DNA of 64,000 bases from Maylandia zebra (lineage: Eukaryota > Chordata > Actinopteri > Cichliformes > Cichlidae): contig NC_135184.1 in assembly GCF_041146795.1 (NCBI RefSeq), forward strand, positions 5,531,467 to 5,595,466, given 5' to 3'. Position 1 is the stretch's first letter, and every line of letters begins with the position of its first letter. This document shows positions 23,601-32,867 of this stretch, piece by piece. The notes beneath the pieces were generated by a model. That model had not been told where the DNA came from. It did not search any database and worked only from the letters and a program-made list of their open reading frames with translations. The translations under genes were made by a program, and so were the position numbers.

Positions 23601-25126
23601 TTGAAAAACTAAATCAACCACAACATTAAACTCACCTTGTGTTTGTAGAGAAGGTGATCAGGGTTTTTCTTCATTTCCTGAGACCAGCTGCTCTGGATCA
23701 TCACCAGCTTGTATCTTCATCTTTTTTTTCACTCGGGGAAGTCTTTCCTTTTCTTGGCCATTGCTCTGCACTGGAAAACCAAAGTGTGTGATCAAAGGTG
23801 AAATAAGGGATATTTTTCCACTGCAGGACTTAAAGTGCTTCAAGTAGTGATAGCTGTTGATCCATTTCTCAAATAATCTGTAAGGATCTGGATTTTTAAG
23901 AAAGATACAAATATCTCTGCTTATATTTGGCTAAAAGCTTGATATAGACAAGGCATATAGAGCCCCTGCACACCAGCACTGCGCTTACATTATAGTTCAA
24001 TCAAGAAATAGTTATTATTGATTTATTATTGAATTTTTTTAGTAATAATTTTTAGTATTTAATCACATTAGCATAGTGGGGTGACAAAAATATTCCACAT
24101 ACAAGAAATGCTGCTCAGCATTTCATAAATTACATTTTCAACAAATGTTGGAGTAAAAACACAGTTACAGGGAAAATGTGTCTGTCTGTAAATATTAACT
24201 AAACATTTCTATGTGCTACAAAATAGACATAATTGTAAATGTGCTGAGGTGAAACTATACTTTCAATAATTTTACCACTACAGTCTGTTAACCACCGAAA
24301 TAATCTATGCTGGTCAGCTAGCTAAAAGTCTTTATTTTAGCAGCCCAAATCAGAGGCTAACATTAGCATTTGCTAGCGTCAGCCAGGAAGGTCTGAGGCT
24401 TAAACTAGGGTTAGTGTAACTTTGCCTGAAACCCTTTAAAGTGTACAGTAGAGCCAACTGTAAAACACAGGTATTGATACAGTACTTATTAGAGTCCTAG
24501 AATAATTTCTAGAACCATGAAGTTCTCACTTTCCCAGTTATCCACATCGCTGACTTTCGCTAATTAGCTAGTTAGCAGTCACAGCTGTGTAATACCCAGA
24601 GAGACACAGACAGCTAACTATAATATTTATGAAAACTGGTTCAGCCACTGAAGGGCAAAACTGGTGGTATCACAGTAAAAATTATTTTAACATTAATTAA
24701 AATAAAGCTTAAGTCATGTTAAACCTAAATAACAATTATTTTAAAAAATGAGTCAGCAAAATATTCCTGACTTGTCTGGAGACAGCCGAAACCAGTTAAC
24801 AAATAAATTAACAATTCTTTCTAAATAAAAACACGGAGTCTTTTGAAAAACATTATTTTAATAAAACGAAACATGAGTTTTAATACTTACCACAGAAATT
24901 TGAAGGCAGTTTCTCCAACTTCAGAATCCAAAATCCAGATGAAGCCTGAAAGAAGCCTAATGGCTGCTCTTGCGCTTACTTTTCCCTCCTTTTCAGGTTC
25001 TTTTTCCCACAATGCATTGCAGTAGTTGAGAAATACAGAAAAATACCTGTAAATGACTAATACGGAAAATTCCTTCACGTTTATACAGTAGATTGTACTG
25101 TATTTTTACGGATTTTTTTTACAGTG
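20632..25126. mobile_element. EnSpm/CACTA-like DNA transposon, non-autonomous
   Basis: The element starts CACTGTAAAAAAA and ends in the inverted form TTTTTTTTACAGTG. The dinucleotide TG is duplicated on both sides (20,630-20,631 and 25,127-25,128), and the paralogous copy has a single TG at 37,565-37,566 with no insert. Subterminal regions are packed with repeats of the kind ACGGAAAATTCTGT in both orientations. These are features of EnSpm/CACTA elements, which use CACTG/CACTA ends and 2-3-bp duplications. No transposase frame is present over 4.5 kb, so it would move only in trans. A hAT element is nested at 22,449-23,511. Confidence 0.85.
22449..23511 (+). mobile_element. hAT element remnant with BED zinc finger, nested
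   Basis: Ends are inverted: TAGGGCTGTGCGATATGAC on the left, and TAGGGCTGCGTGATATGAC read inward from the right. The 8-bp flanks are AAAAGGAT (22,441-22,448) and CAAAGGAT (23,512-23,519), a target duplication with one mismatch and of hAT length. At about 22,990-23,155 the plus strand encodes a degraded BED zinc finger (W-x-W-FGYEKSD, then CKLCHK), as in hAT transposases of the ZBED type. Stops and frameshifts follow and the catalytic domain is missing, so it is inactive. It inserted into the EnSpm-like element. Confidence 0.85.
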
Positions 25127-25474
25127 TGACAAACATTTCAAGTTCTACTAAATTAAAAGACAATTTGTGGTAACCTGATTAGGATTCAAAAAGAATAATT
25201 AACAACACTTCTTGTAATGGTGTTAAAATCAGCCCAGCTTTTATTTTCATATGCAAAAAGTAAAAGAAAATCAGCCAACATACTGGACACATAATTGTCA
25301 ATTATACTGTCACCATTGTTACTGGTATTGAAAGCTTATTGATAATTTGTCCAAGTAAGGAATGCCCTCTCACAAATGTCATGTGACAACCTCATTGGCT
25401 TACGGAACTGTGATGTCACACACATTTAGAATCTTACCACCACTGTGATCCTTCGATCCTTTGATCCTAAAACC

Positions 25475-25482
25475 TATAAATA
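25475..25482 (+). promoter_or_regulatory. TATA box of coiled-coil gene A
   Basis: TATAAATA stands about 50 bp upstream of the first ATG at 25,526, a sensible distance for a start of transcription near 25,505. It is kept identically in copy B. Tandem GATCCTT motifs lie just upstream (25,447-25,468). Confidence 0.65.
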
Positions 25483-25525
25483 GGGGTGAGACGCAAGAAC
25501 TTTTAGTCCGTTATTCGCAGCATTT

Positions 25526-27061
25526 ATGTTTGCAGCATTCAAACGAACGTTCGCCAGAGAAGCCCTTTTTGGATCCTTTTCAGAGTCACTGTTAACAGAT
25601 TCCAACATGTCTCCAAGAAAGCAGAAAAAAAGAGAAAACGTAAAGCCCAGCGCTCCTCTTTGCAATCGAGAAGACGATACGCAACTGCAGAAGATGTGCT
25701 TGGAAGAAATGCATGAGGAAAATCTCATGAACAATCACAATACGCGACACCCGCCCCAGCCAGAGTACACCAATTACATCTGGGAAAGTTTTTTTAAACA
25801 ACGAACGGAGATTATCTTACTGAGAGAGCACTGTGAGAGAAGGACCGCTGAAGCAGATAAACTGTTCAGACAGCTTCTCGATAAGGAAGATATTATAAAG
25901 GAGAAAGAAATGGAACTCCTAGACATGCGGGGAAGGATCTTTGAGGTCCAAGCAAAGCTTAATAAAGTACAAGAAAAACCAACAGAAGAAATCCTCCAAC
26001 AGAAGAAAAACGAGAAAGAGAGGGAAAAAAAGATTCAGGAGCTGCAAGTAAAGCTGGATGAAGCTCTGCAAAAAAATCAAGAACTCCTCCAAGAGAAGAA
26101 ACAACTGGTCATAAAACTCCAAGGCACTGAGATAAAGGAAAAAGTGCTGAAAGGAAGGGTTGAGTTTCTTCGAAAGAAAGCGCAACAGACCATGAAAAAG
26201 GAAGATGTGGATTGCAAGCTTCAGGACAGCGAGAAACACAAGGAAGCCTTGCAAATAAAGCTTGATGAAGCTCTGCAAAAAAATCAAGAACTCCTCCAAG
26301 AAAAAGAACAAATGGACATAAAGCAGCGCAAACTGCAAGGCATGGAGGGAAAGTACAAAGCACTGCAGGCGAAGCTTGATAAAACACTGAACAAAAATAA
26401 AGAGTTGCTTCAAGAAAAAAAGCAACTAGAAATTAAACAGAAAGAAACGGACTCCAAGCTTGAAGGCGTGGAGGAAAAATACACCGCGCTGAAAATAAAG
26501 CTTGATAAAACAGTGCAAAGAAATAAGGATTTCCTACAAGACAAAGAACAATGGGAAATAAAGCAGAAAGAAGATAAACAAATTCTCCAGGACTTTGAGA
26601 GGAAAAACCAACAACTGCAAGACTGTTATAACCAACTGAACTCCAAAACAACTGAGCTGGAGGGGGAAAAGAAAAAAGTGCAAAAACAATGCTCAGAGAT
26701 GCAGAGTAAGCTCAGTGACATGCTGAGAAAAAACACAGAACTGGAGAAACTTTCCAACAACTTGAAGTGCAAAAACACTGAGGTGCAGATGTTAAAGCAG
26801 CAAGTAGAGAAAACAAACAAAGACCTGCAGTGTACACTTCAAGAACTCGAGAGAAGTCAGCAGCTACAAGACGCACACAACAAATTACAACACAGTTATA
26901 CAGAGATGCACGAGGCAAAGCTTATGCAGGAGGCCAAATGTAAAGAACTGAAAGAAAGGCTGGAAGAAAAACAAGCCACAGGAAAGATCTCCTTTAAAAA
27001 CTCAGAAACATCAAGAGAACAACTAGAAGATGTGGAGGTACCACCCATAATGTTTGACTGA
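25526..27061 (+). CDS. Intronless coiled-coil protein, copy A (3' end replaced)
   Basis: The 511-codon frame encodes a highly charged protein that is almost wholly coiled coil from about residue 95. A module of about 40-50 residues (LDEALQKNQELLQEK and variants) recurs at least four times near residues 175-345. I do not recognise the family and see no enzyme motif. The start may be the first ATG (25,526) or the ATG at 25,607 (MSPRKQKK), which has the better initiation context. Residues 1-483 match copy B with few changes. The last 28 residues (from ATGKISFKNS) are encoded by DNA that in the other copies is 3' flank of the TRIM gene. The native C-terminus is therefore lost. The stop lies 86 bp from the stop of the convergent TRIM gene. 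Confidence 0.75.
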   Translation: MFAAFKRTFAREALFGSFSESLLTDSNMSPRKQKKRENVKPSAPLCNREDDTQLQKMCLEEMHEENLMNNHNTRHPPQPEYTNYIWESFFKQRTEIILLREHCERRTAEADKLFRQLLDKEDIIKEKEMELLDMRGRIFEVQAKLNKVQEKPTEEILQQKKNEKEREKKIQELQVKLDEALQKNQELLQEKKQLVIKLQGTEIKEKVLKGRVEFLRKKAQQTMKKEDVDCKLQDSEKHKEALQIKLDEALQKNQELLQEKEQMDIKQRKLQGMEGKYKALQAKLDKTLNKNKELLQEKKQLEIKQKETDSKLEGVEEKYTALKIKLDKTVQRNKDFLQDKEQWEIKQKEDKQILQDFERKNQQLQDCYNQLNSKTTELEGEKKKVQKQCSEMQSKLSDMLRKNTELEKLSNNLKCKNTEVQMLKQQVEKTNKDLQCTLQELERSQQLQDAHNKLQHSYTEMHEAKLMQEAKCKELKERLEEKQATGKISFKNSETSREQLEDVEVPPIMFD

Positions 27062-27147
27062 CAGCTGATCTCTGTGCAGAAATGATGGAGAGAAAATAAA
27101 ATGAAACTAAAACACAGATTTAAACCCACAATATGAAAGACTTCAGT

Positions 27148-28809
27148 CTATTTGAGCTTAATCAACTCAGCTGTGTCTCCATAATAGTAAAGCATCAGTC
27201 CAGCATAGAGCGGCTGAGTGAATGTGGTCTGGACTCTGTGGAGGAGAGTCATGGTTTCAGAGACGCTGTAGAAGGACAAAATACCTGCTCTGTGATCCAG
27301 GTACACTCCTACTCTGGAGGACTGAGGACCTGAGACACGAGTGTGGATGTTGTTGGACCAAAATGTATAACTGTTGTTGAACCACTGTAATGCCCATGAT
27401 TTGTCATTATGTCCAAATACACATTCATTCACACTCTCTGCTCTGCTGATATTCTTGTATGCGACTGCTACATAAACTCCTCTCCCTCTCCACTCCACCT
27501 CCCAGTAACAACGTCCAGTCAGACTCTCTCTACTCAGGACCTGAAACCACCAAGTGAATCTGTCTGGATGATCAGAATAAAACTGTTGTTTCATGAAGGT
27601 TACTTTTCTGTTCCCCTCTGATAATAACAGCTGTTTGTACGCTGTGTTTGGATCCAGTGTGATTTCACATGAATATTTTAAGAATTCAGCTCTGGTCTTT
27701 GGCTCTGGTGGATCTGACAGTAAAACATCCACTTCAGTGACTGTCAGTGAGATGTTTGTCCATTCCTCTCTCAGAATGTCCTGTAGTTTATCTCTGACCT
27801 CTGACACAGCTGCTGTCACATCCTCAAAGTAGCTCAGAGGACGGATATTGATGCTGGATGAGTCTGTAGACTCACTGAGTGCTGACAGTGAGGGGTAGTT
27901 GTGTAGAAACTGGATGTGATCCTCTGTGTGTGAGAGCTGCTTCAGCTCAGCATCTTTCCTCTTCAGCTCAGTGATCTCCTGCTCCAGCTTCTCCTGAAGC
28001 TCTTTGACTCGACTCACTTCAGTTTCCTGCTGGGATCTGATCTGCTGCTTCACATCAGAGCTTCTTTTCTGGATGAGATGGATCAGCTCAGTGAAGATCT
28101 TCTCACTGTGCTCCACTGTTTGATCAGCAGACTGATTGATGGCCTCCACCTCCTGTTGAAGCAGCTTCACATCTTTCTCTCTGTCCTGGATTCTCTGCTG
28201 GATGTTTTGTCGACTCACCTCCAGCTCTCTCTGCCTCTCAGTCCTTTCTGCTGCAGCTGAGACTGTGTCGTGGCCTTTATGTTCATCCACAGAGCAGAGA
28301 TAACAGATACTCTGCTGATCAGTACGACAGAACATCTTCATCACCTCATCATGACGAGAGCAGATGTTCTCCTGGAGCTTCTTGGAGGGCTCCACCAGCT
28401 TGTGTTTCTTGAATGGAGCCACATCATAATGAGGCTGAAGGTGTTTCTCACAGTAAGATGCCAGACAGAATAAACAGGACTTGAAGGCTTTCATTTTTCT
28501 TCCAGTGCAGACATCACAGGCCACATCTTCAGGTCCAGCATAGCAGTGATCAGCAGGAGCAGCTTGGAGTCCAGTCTTCTTCAGCTCCTCCACTAAATCT
28601 GCTAACATGGTGTTTTTCTCCAGGACAGGCCTCGCTGTGAAAGTCCTCCGGCACTGAGGGCAGCTGTAGATTTTCTTCTTTTCCTCTTCATCCCAGAAGC
28701 TTTTAATACAGTTCATGCAGTAGCTGTGTCCACAGGGAATAGTCACCGGATCCTTCAGTAGATCCAAACAGACTGAACAGCAGAATTTTGTTTGATCCAT
28801 TTGATTCAT
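27148..28809 (-). CDS. finTRIM/TRIM16-like E3 ligase, copy A
   Basis: A single-exon frame of 553 codons starts at MNQMDQ. The RING finger has Cys11, 14, 26, His28, Cys31, 34, 50 and 53 (C3HC4). B-box 1 spans Cys98-His127 and B-box 2 Cys150-His180. A coiled coil covers about 185-295, and the C-terminal PRY-SPRY (B30.2) about 370-553 with LDPNTA, WEVEW (436-440) and LDH (504-506). Such proteins are ubiquitin ligases whose SPRY domain selects targets, and many fish members respond to virus infection. An in-frame upstream ATG at 28,917 would add 36 residues, but both sister copies have a stop there, so I prefer 28,809. Because of the deletion at 26,978 it lacks the normal 3' flank and runs tail to tail into the coiled-coil gene. 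Confidence 0.92.
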   Translation of the reverse strand: MNQMDQTKFCCSVCLDLLKDPVTIPCGHSYCMNCIKSFWDEEEKKKIYSCPQCRRTFTARPVLEKNTMLADLVEELKKTGLQAAPADHCYAGPEDVACDVCTGRKMKAFKSCLFCLASYCEKHLQPHYDVAPFKKHKLVEPSKKLQENICSRHDEVMKMFCRTDQQSICYLCSVDEHKGHDTVSAAAERTERQRELEVSRQNIQQRIQDREKDVKLLQQEVEAINQSADQTVEHSEKIFTELIHLIQKRSSDVKQQIRSQQETEVSRVKELQEKLEQEITELKRKDAELKQLSHTEDHIQFLHNYPSLSALSESTDSSSINIRPLSYFEDVTAAVSEVRDKLQDILREEWTNISLTVTEVDVLLSDPPEPKTRAEFLKYSCEITLDPNTAYKQLLLSEGNRKVTFMKQQFYSDHPDRFTWWFQVLSRESLTGRCYWEVEWRGRGVYVAVAYKNISRAESVNECVFGHNDKSWALQWFNNSYTFWSNNIHTRVSGPQSSRVGVYLDHRAGILSFYSVSETMTLLHRVQTTFTQPLYAGLMLYYYGDTAELIKLK

Positions 28810-29689
28810 GTGCTGTGCCGTTTCACCGTCTCTCAGTGACTGTCCGACAGTTTCACTTCCTCTGAACAGAAACAACCTCTGTGCTCTGAAGGGAAACAGA
28901 TCTCTGCTCTTGTTCACCTCCTACAGGAAATGAGGCTCACCAGCAACTGCATTTACACCATGTTGTTTAGACCCATCCTGATACAGACACATCTGTGAAG
29001 GGAGGCACTAAAGAAATATTCTTACAGAGCGACCAAGAGCCAATCAGGTGAAGCAGGGTGTGTTATGTTTGGTTACATCATGCAGTAACAAGTCTGACCC
29101 AGTTAAAGGTTAATAGTTTATCTTTACTTGGATGTTTGAAATGTGACAGTCAACACTCAGTGAGTTCATTTTATATTTCAAAAAGTTCAGCTAAGTTTAG
29201 GATGCTGTGATGAATAAAAATAAATGACACTTTATATTTTGACATTTTCTAATCTTAGTTCATTCTCACACTTACAGAATGATGCATGGGAACAACTGAC
29301 TCCACTAAATGTTCAAATGAAATTACTGTACAAGACAGGCAGCAAGCTTGATTTCTTGATTATTTTTTTAAATAGTAAAATATATGTAAAACTATTTAAA
29401 AAACAAATACAGATAGTGTTCTAATTCTACATTCTTTAGTAATGTTTCCCGTGTACCACCATGGATTTCGAAACAATACATTAATATGTGCTTTAAATGC
29501 AGACACTCAAACATAACTCAACATTCACACTGAAGATACACAGCAGACATAAGAATCAGTTTTCATGCCCTTTATTTTTTCTTTCATATAAAATCTTTTT
29601 GGTAAAGATCATCATAATTACCTATTAACTTTCATGTACAGCTTAAATGTTTCACTATACTGTTGGCAGCAAACGACTCTTCAGTCCAA

Positions 29690-30180
29690 GGGCGTAGATT
29701 TGGCATTAACGGAAGGGACATGTCCCCACCAATATCCAGCGATTATTGAATTGTCCCCACCAATAATTTGAAAGAAAAACAAACCCGATAGAAAGAAAAA
29801 AACGATCTGTCAACGTCTCATTCGCCCAGCGGTGCAGAAAGAGTTAAATTACGTTCTCTACTGGAGTCCTACGTCATGTGACAAATATGGCCAATGTGAT
29901 TGGAGCTCTGTTTAGTTTTAGCAGCGGCAAGCCTGCGCTGCAACTGGATGAGAGACTCACTGAAAAGGCAGCTGGTTTTATTACTCAGTGATTTGTTGTT
30001 ACAAAGATAAAAATTGTGAACAGGAAGAAGTAATGGTATTACTTCTTCCTGTTCACAAGAAGTCACCACAGCAGGTAGATGCCTTTCCTGAACCAAACCC
30101 AATGGGATAAGCGTCTCCTTCTGGGATCTTTCACCTGGTAGGCGAACCACTGTAAACCACAATACCAACTAAACCACTTG
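29690..30180 (-). repeat. Dispersed repeats, including a SINE-like segment, copy A
   Basis: The left part (about 29,690-29,760) contains GGACATGTCCCCACCAAT, a motif common in fish non-autonomous repeats. The minus strand of about 30,045-30,165 contains CAGTGGTTCGCC, like a tRNA B box, followed by GATCCCAGAAGGAGAC and TTGGGTTTGGTTCAGGAA, typical of tRNA-derived fish SINE tails. The copy is diverged and family names are not given. The same arrangement is at 54,215-54,715. Confidence 0.45.
30014..30058. other. Perfect 21-bp hairpin with 3-nt loop, copy A
   Basis: Arms 30,014-30,034 and 30,038-30,058 are exact reverse complements separated by GGT. The structure could extrude as a cruciform. It is kept in copy C at 54,548-54,592. 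It lies at the inner edge of the SINE-like segment and may reflect a small inverted duplication of its end. Confidence 0.85.
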
Positions 30181-30962
30181 ATAGTTTAGTTAAGAAAAAG
30201 TCTGTACAGATAAGGAACATGCATTCTTCACCAGCTTTAAACCTTTGTTCACATGTAATGCTATATTCCACACTTTGCTATCAGTTGTGTACAAATCGGT
30301 GGCTACTCATGAGTTCCTCTGAACTTTCATACAACTGAGCTCAACAAACAATAACTGTCAGTCAGCAGAGGAAACTCATTTTTCCTCCAAAGTGATTTAG
30401 TGCATCAGAAATCTACGGTGTGTTTATTTTTGTTATTCAGTTCAGTTGTGCGTCAAGCTGACTGCTGTTAATCGTACCGATCAGGCACAAAAGTAAAAGC
30501 AGATAGGAATGATACTGTCAATCCGAAAGTCCACTACAAGCTGAAAGAAACAACTCTAAATGCTGTAAAAGAACAATAAATGTTTTTCCACAAAAAAGCA
30601 AAACCAAAGGCTCTGAGCCTGGCCTTTTAACGGCTTCACCTACTTTGGAGTTTTTTAAAAACTTCAATACTAGCGTTTTATCTTTCCTGACTTTGTTTAA
30701 CTTTACTTTTAAATAACCCTTTAATCTCTGGGAAATAATAAAATCATCTTCAGTTTTAGTTTTTTCTTGAGCAAAATACATAGAAGACAGCAGATGCATC
30801 CAATAAATTTCTCCCGAGTAGGCTGACTCAGTCAAAAAGGCTCACTGTCTGGTGATACATCTTAATCTCGTGTGGTTTTACATTGCTGTAAAAACTTTAT
30901 TACTACAGATATCTAATAAAAAAACAAAACTGCTGTCACAGCCACTACAAACACAGACTTAC

Positions 30963-31193
30963 ATTGAGTTCTATGATCCAGAGCATGGTGACGAACAAGA
31001 GGTCAAAGGTGACAAAGAGGCAGAAAGTCCTCCTCACATCCGAGATGCATTTCTTCTCTCCGATGTCGTACGGCTCCAATCTCACAGAAACGGCCGGGGA
31101 GTTGACAGACCCCATGCCTGTTCTGACAGGGATCTGTGAGTAGCTACCGCTGCTGCTGCCTCCACGTTGGCCTTCCATCGCTGGCCACCCCAC
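30963..31193 (-). CDS. stard3nl: stard3nl, first coding exon, copy 1
   Basis: The minus-strand exon encodes 77 residues ending SDVRRTFCLFVTFDLLFVTM and LWIIELN, then a perfect donor GTAAGT at 30,962-30,957. The SDVRRTFCLFVTFDLL stretch is the signature of the first MENTAL transmembrane segment in STARD3 and STARD3NL, and the RLEPYDIGEKK lead-in fits STARD3NL. The start may be the ATG at 31,193 or the one at 31,178 (MEGQRG). The exon ends in phase 0, matching the phase-0 start at 18,241, but the residues for the two central helices are missing between them. The coiled-coil gene A and TRIM A lie inside what would be intron 1. Confidence 0.8.
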
Positions 31194-31937
31194 CTGGGCA
31201 GGGCTGGCCCCACCTACTGGTCAATTTTAGGAAAGAGTCAGAGGTGGAAGATCATTGGAGCTGGAAGCGAGGCTGGTGTTGGTGATGTGGAGTCACTGTG
31301 TGGAGGTTAAAAGCATCACTGCATCTGTAGAAAAGAATATGAAGAAGGTAAAGAAATGGCAATCTCCTCTCAGGGAGTAAACCTCAGCGATTTTCTAAAG
31401 CATCTAAGTCTTTGTAGACATAATAAAAATTCTGACAATCGTCTGCGTCTTTTTTTGAACAACACAGTAAAGCAGAATAAGCTCCATCAGGCTGTGGATT
31501 TAGATTGTTGAGTTAGATTTTATAACGATTTGTTCATAATACAAAGCTTTTAGAGATCTTTGGGCTTTGCAGTGCTAAGAGTGTTTATGTTTCTGGTTTC
31601 TGAGAGCAGAGCTAAAAACAAAACAAACAAAAAAAAACAAGCACAACACAAAACCACCAAAATCTAATTCAAACCACTAATCATGCACAAAACCAACCAT
31701 ATATGTGCAAAGTTGTTGATGCTCTCTGTATGGTTGCCACTCAAACTCCTCACCATATCTCAAAGACTGAACCCTTCAGGAGAAACTCATTTCTGCTGCT
31801 TGCGTCTGTGATTTCTTCACTACTCAACGTTGCTGAGATCTGGAATGCAGATCGACTAGTAAATCAAAACGTTCACCTTCTGGCTCAGTTCTCCTGTCAC
31901 CACCACAGTCTAGTGCAACACCTGAGGTGTCGGATGT

Positions 31938-32867
31938 CAACTTCAAATTGCTCTTTCTCTTATAACTGAGCTTAAATTGGACTTTTCTACTAAAAAAACC
32001 CTGTAAAAATCACTGTCACATGACCCAGAAAAAGATTTCCATTATCATCTAACTTCAATGACTTTTGGACCTCATACCATTAAACACTGTTTACACTGTC
32101 TTTGTTTTAAGGAACTGAAACCAGTTGTGCTTTTGCTTTAACTGTCAGCTGCTCTGATACACAGAAAGAAAAAGGCAGGATGGAAACGTGATTTGTACAG
32201 TCTGGTCCCAGCAGGTTTTCTCTGGTGATGTGGTTTCACAGTCTTGTGACTTTCATGTTTTACATGAATTAGTCTTTTTGGTTCACAAAATGCATCTATT
32301 TTAGGGCTTTAGTCAGGTTTAAATGACTGTTAATTACCTGAAAAATAAATCTGTTAAAAGAACCATTCAGTCACTTTGTAATGGGACGTATCTTCAGCAC
32401 AATCGTATGTGCTGTGCACCTGAAACTAATATCGTTCACCATTTGGCGCTTCCTTCTCACATGCCAGAGAGCTATTACAGTTACACCGCAGATGGTGTCT
32501 AAAACAATTTAACCCTCAACTTCCTCGCAGTTGCATCATTACATTATTTCAGCATTTGCAGTTATTCCAACTGTTTTATTAATCCTTAACATACTTTTCA
32601 TTTACTTGTTCAACTTTACAAAATGCCAGTCAAAAAAAAAAAAAACCCCAGAAAGTATACGGGACATTGACTGTCATTCAAAGCTGAACTTTACCCAGTA
32701 TTTTCCACATAAATCAGCTAGCACCAACATTAAAACCAATTACATTTGCCACGCTGCAATGGATCCTGGTTTGTATGTGGATGTTGTTTTCACACAGACT
32801 GCCCTACTTAAACATTATTACAGCCAAATTACACCTCCCATATGCCAATGGCACTCCCTGACGGCTG
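31938..32867. other. Sequence present only in copy A; nothing identified
   Basis: This 930-bp AT-rich stretch has no counterpart in the 58,247-60,710 interval, where a Gypsy-type element stands instead. The 125-codon open frame at 32,531-32,908 has low-complexity, non-protein-like composition and is not called a gene. Confidence 0.5.

Larger units (their letters stand above)
18727..26978. repeat. Duplicated block I, copy A
   Basis: The block matches 35,682-39,416 nearly base for base, starting at TGTGTTTGAGATTACGG. It carries non-coding sequence, the promoter, and the coiled-coil gene up to codon about 483. Copy A differs by a 4,495-bp transposon at 20,632-25,126 and by loss of everything after 26,978 that copy B still has up to 42,629. 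It also contains 17 extra bases near 19,630-19,660 relative to copy B. The non-coding part has no recognised gene apart from short open stretches. Confidence 0.93.
28810..31937. repeat. Duplicated block III, copy A (TRIM upstream flank to stard3nl exon 1)
   Basis: The block matches 53,328-58,246 apart from insertions in the latter. It holds the TRIM 5' flank, a SINE-like segment, a strong hairpin, the first coding exon of stard3nl, and non-coding sequence. Because it carries none of the three young insertions seen in copy C, it shows the pre-insertion state for each. Confidence 0.93.

Noticed and set aside
25592-27129. Long minus-strand open frames across coiled-coil gene A (and the same at 37,912-39,636 in copy B)
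   Set aside because: They are antisense shadows: the repetitive lysine/glutamate codons on the plus strand read as leucine/phenylalanine on the other strand. They have no start context or family resemblance.
27133-28473. Plus-strand open frames across the three TRIM genes
   Set aside because: They are antisense to a clearly conserved RING/B-box/SPRY frame and recur only because the TRIM copies are near identical.
28810-28917. 36-residue N-terminal extension of TRIM A
   Set aside because: The frame is open only through one base change; copies B and C have TGA in the same place, and the RING normally starts near the N-terminus in this family.
30045-30165. A true tRNA gene
   Set aside because: Only a B-box-like word is present. 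No cloverleaf with anticodon arm can be drawn, and the downstream words are those of a SINE tail.
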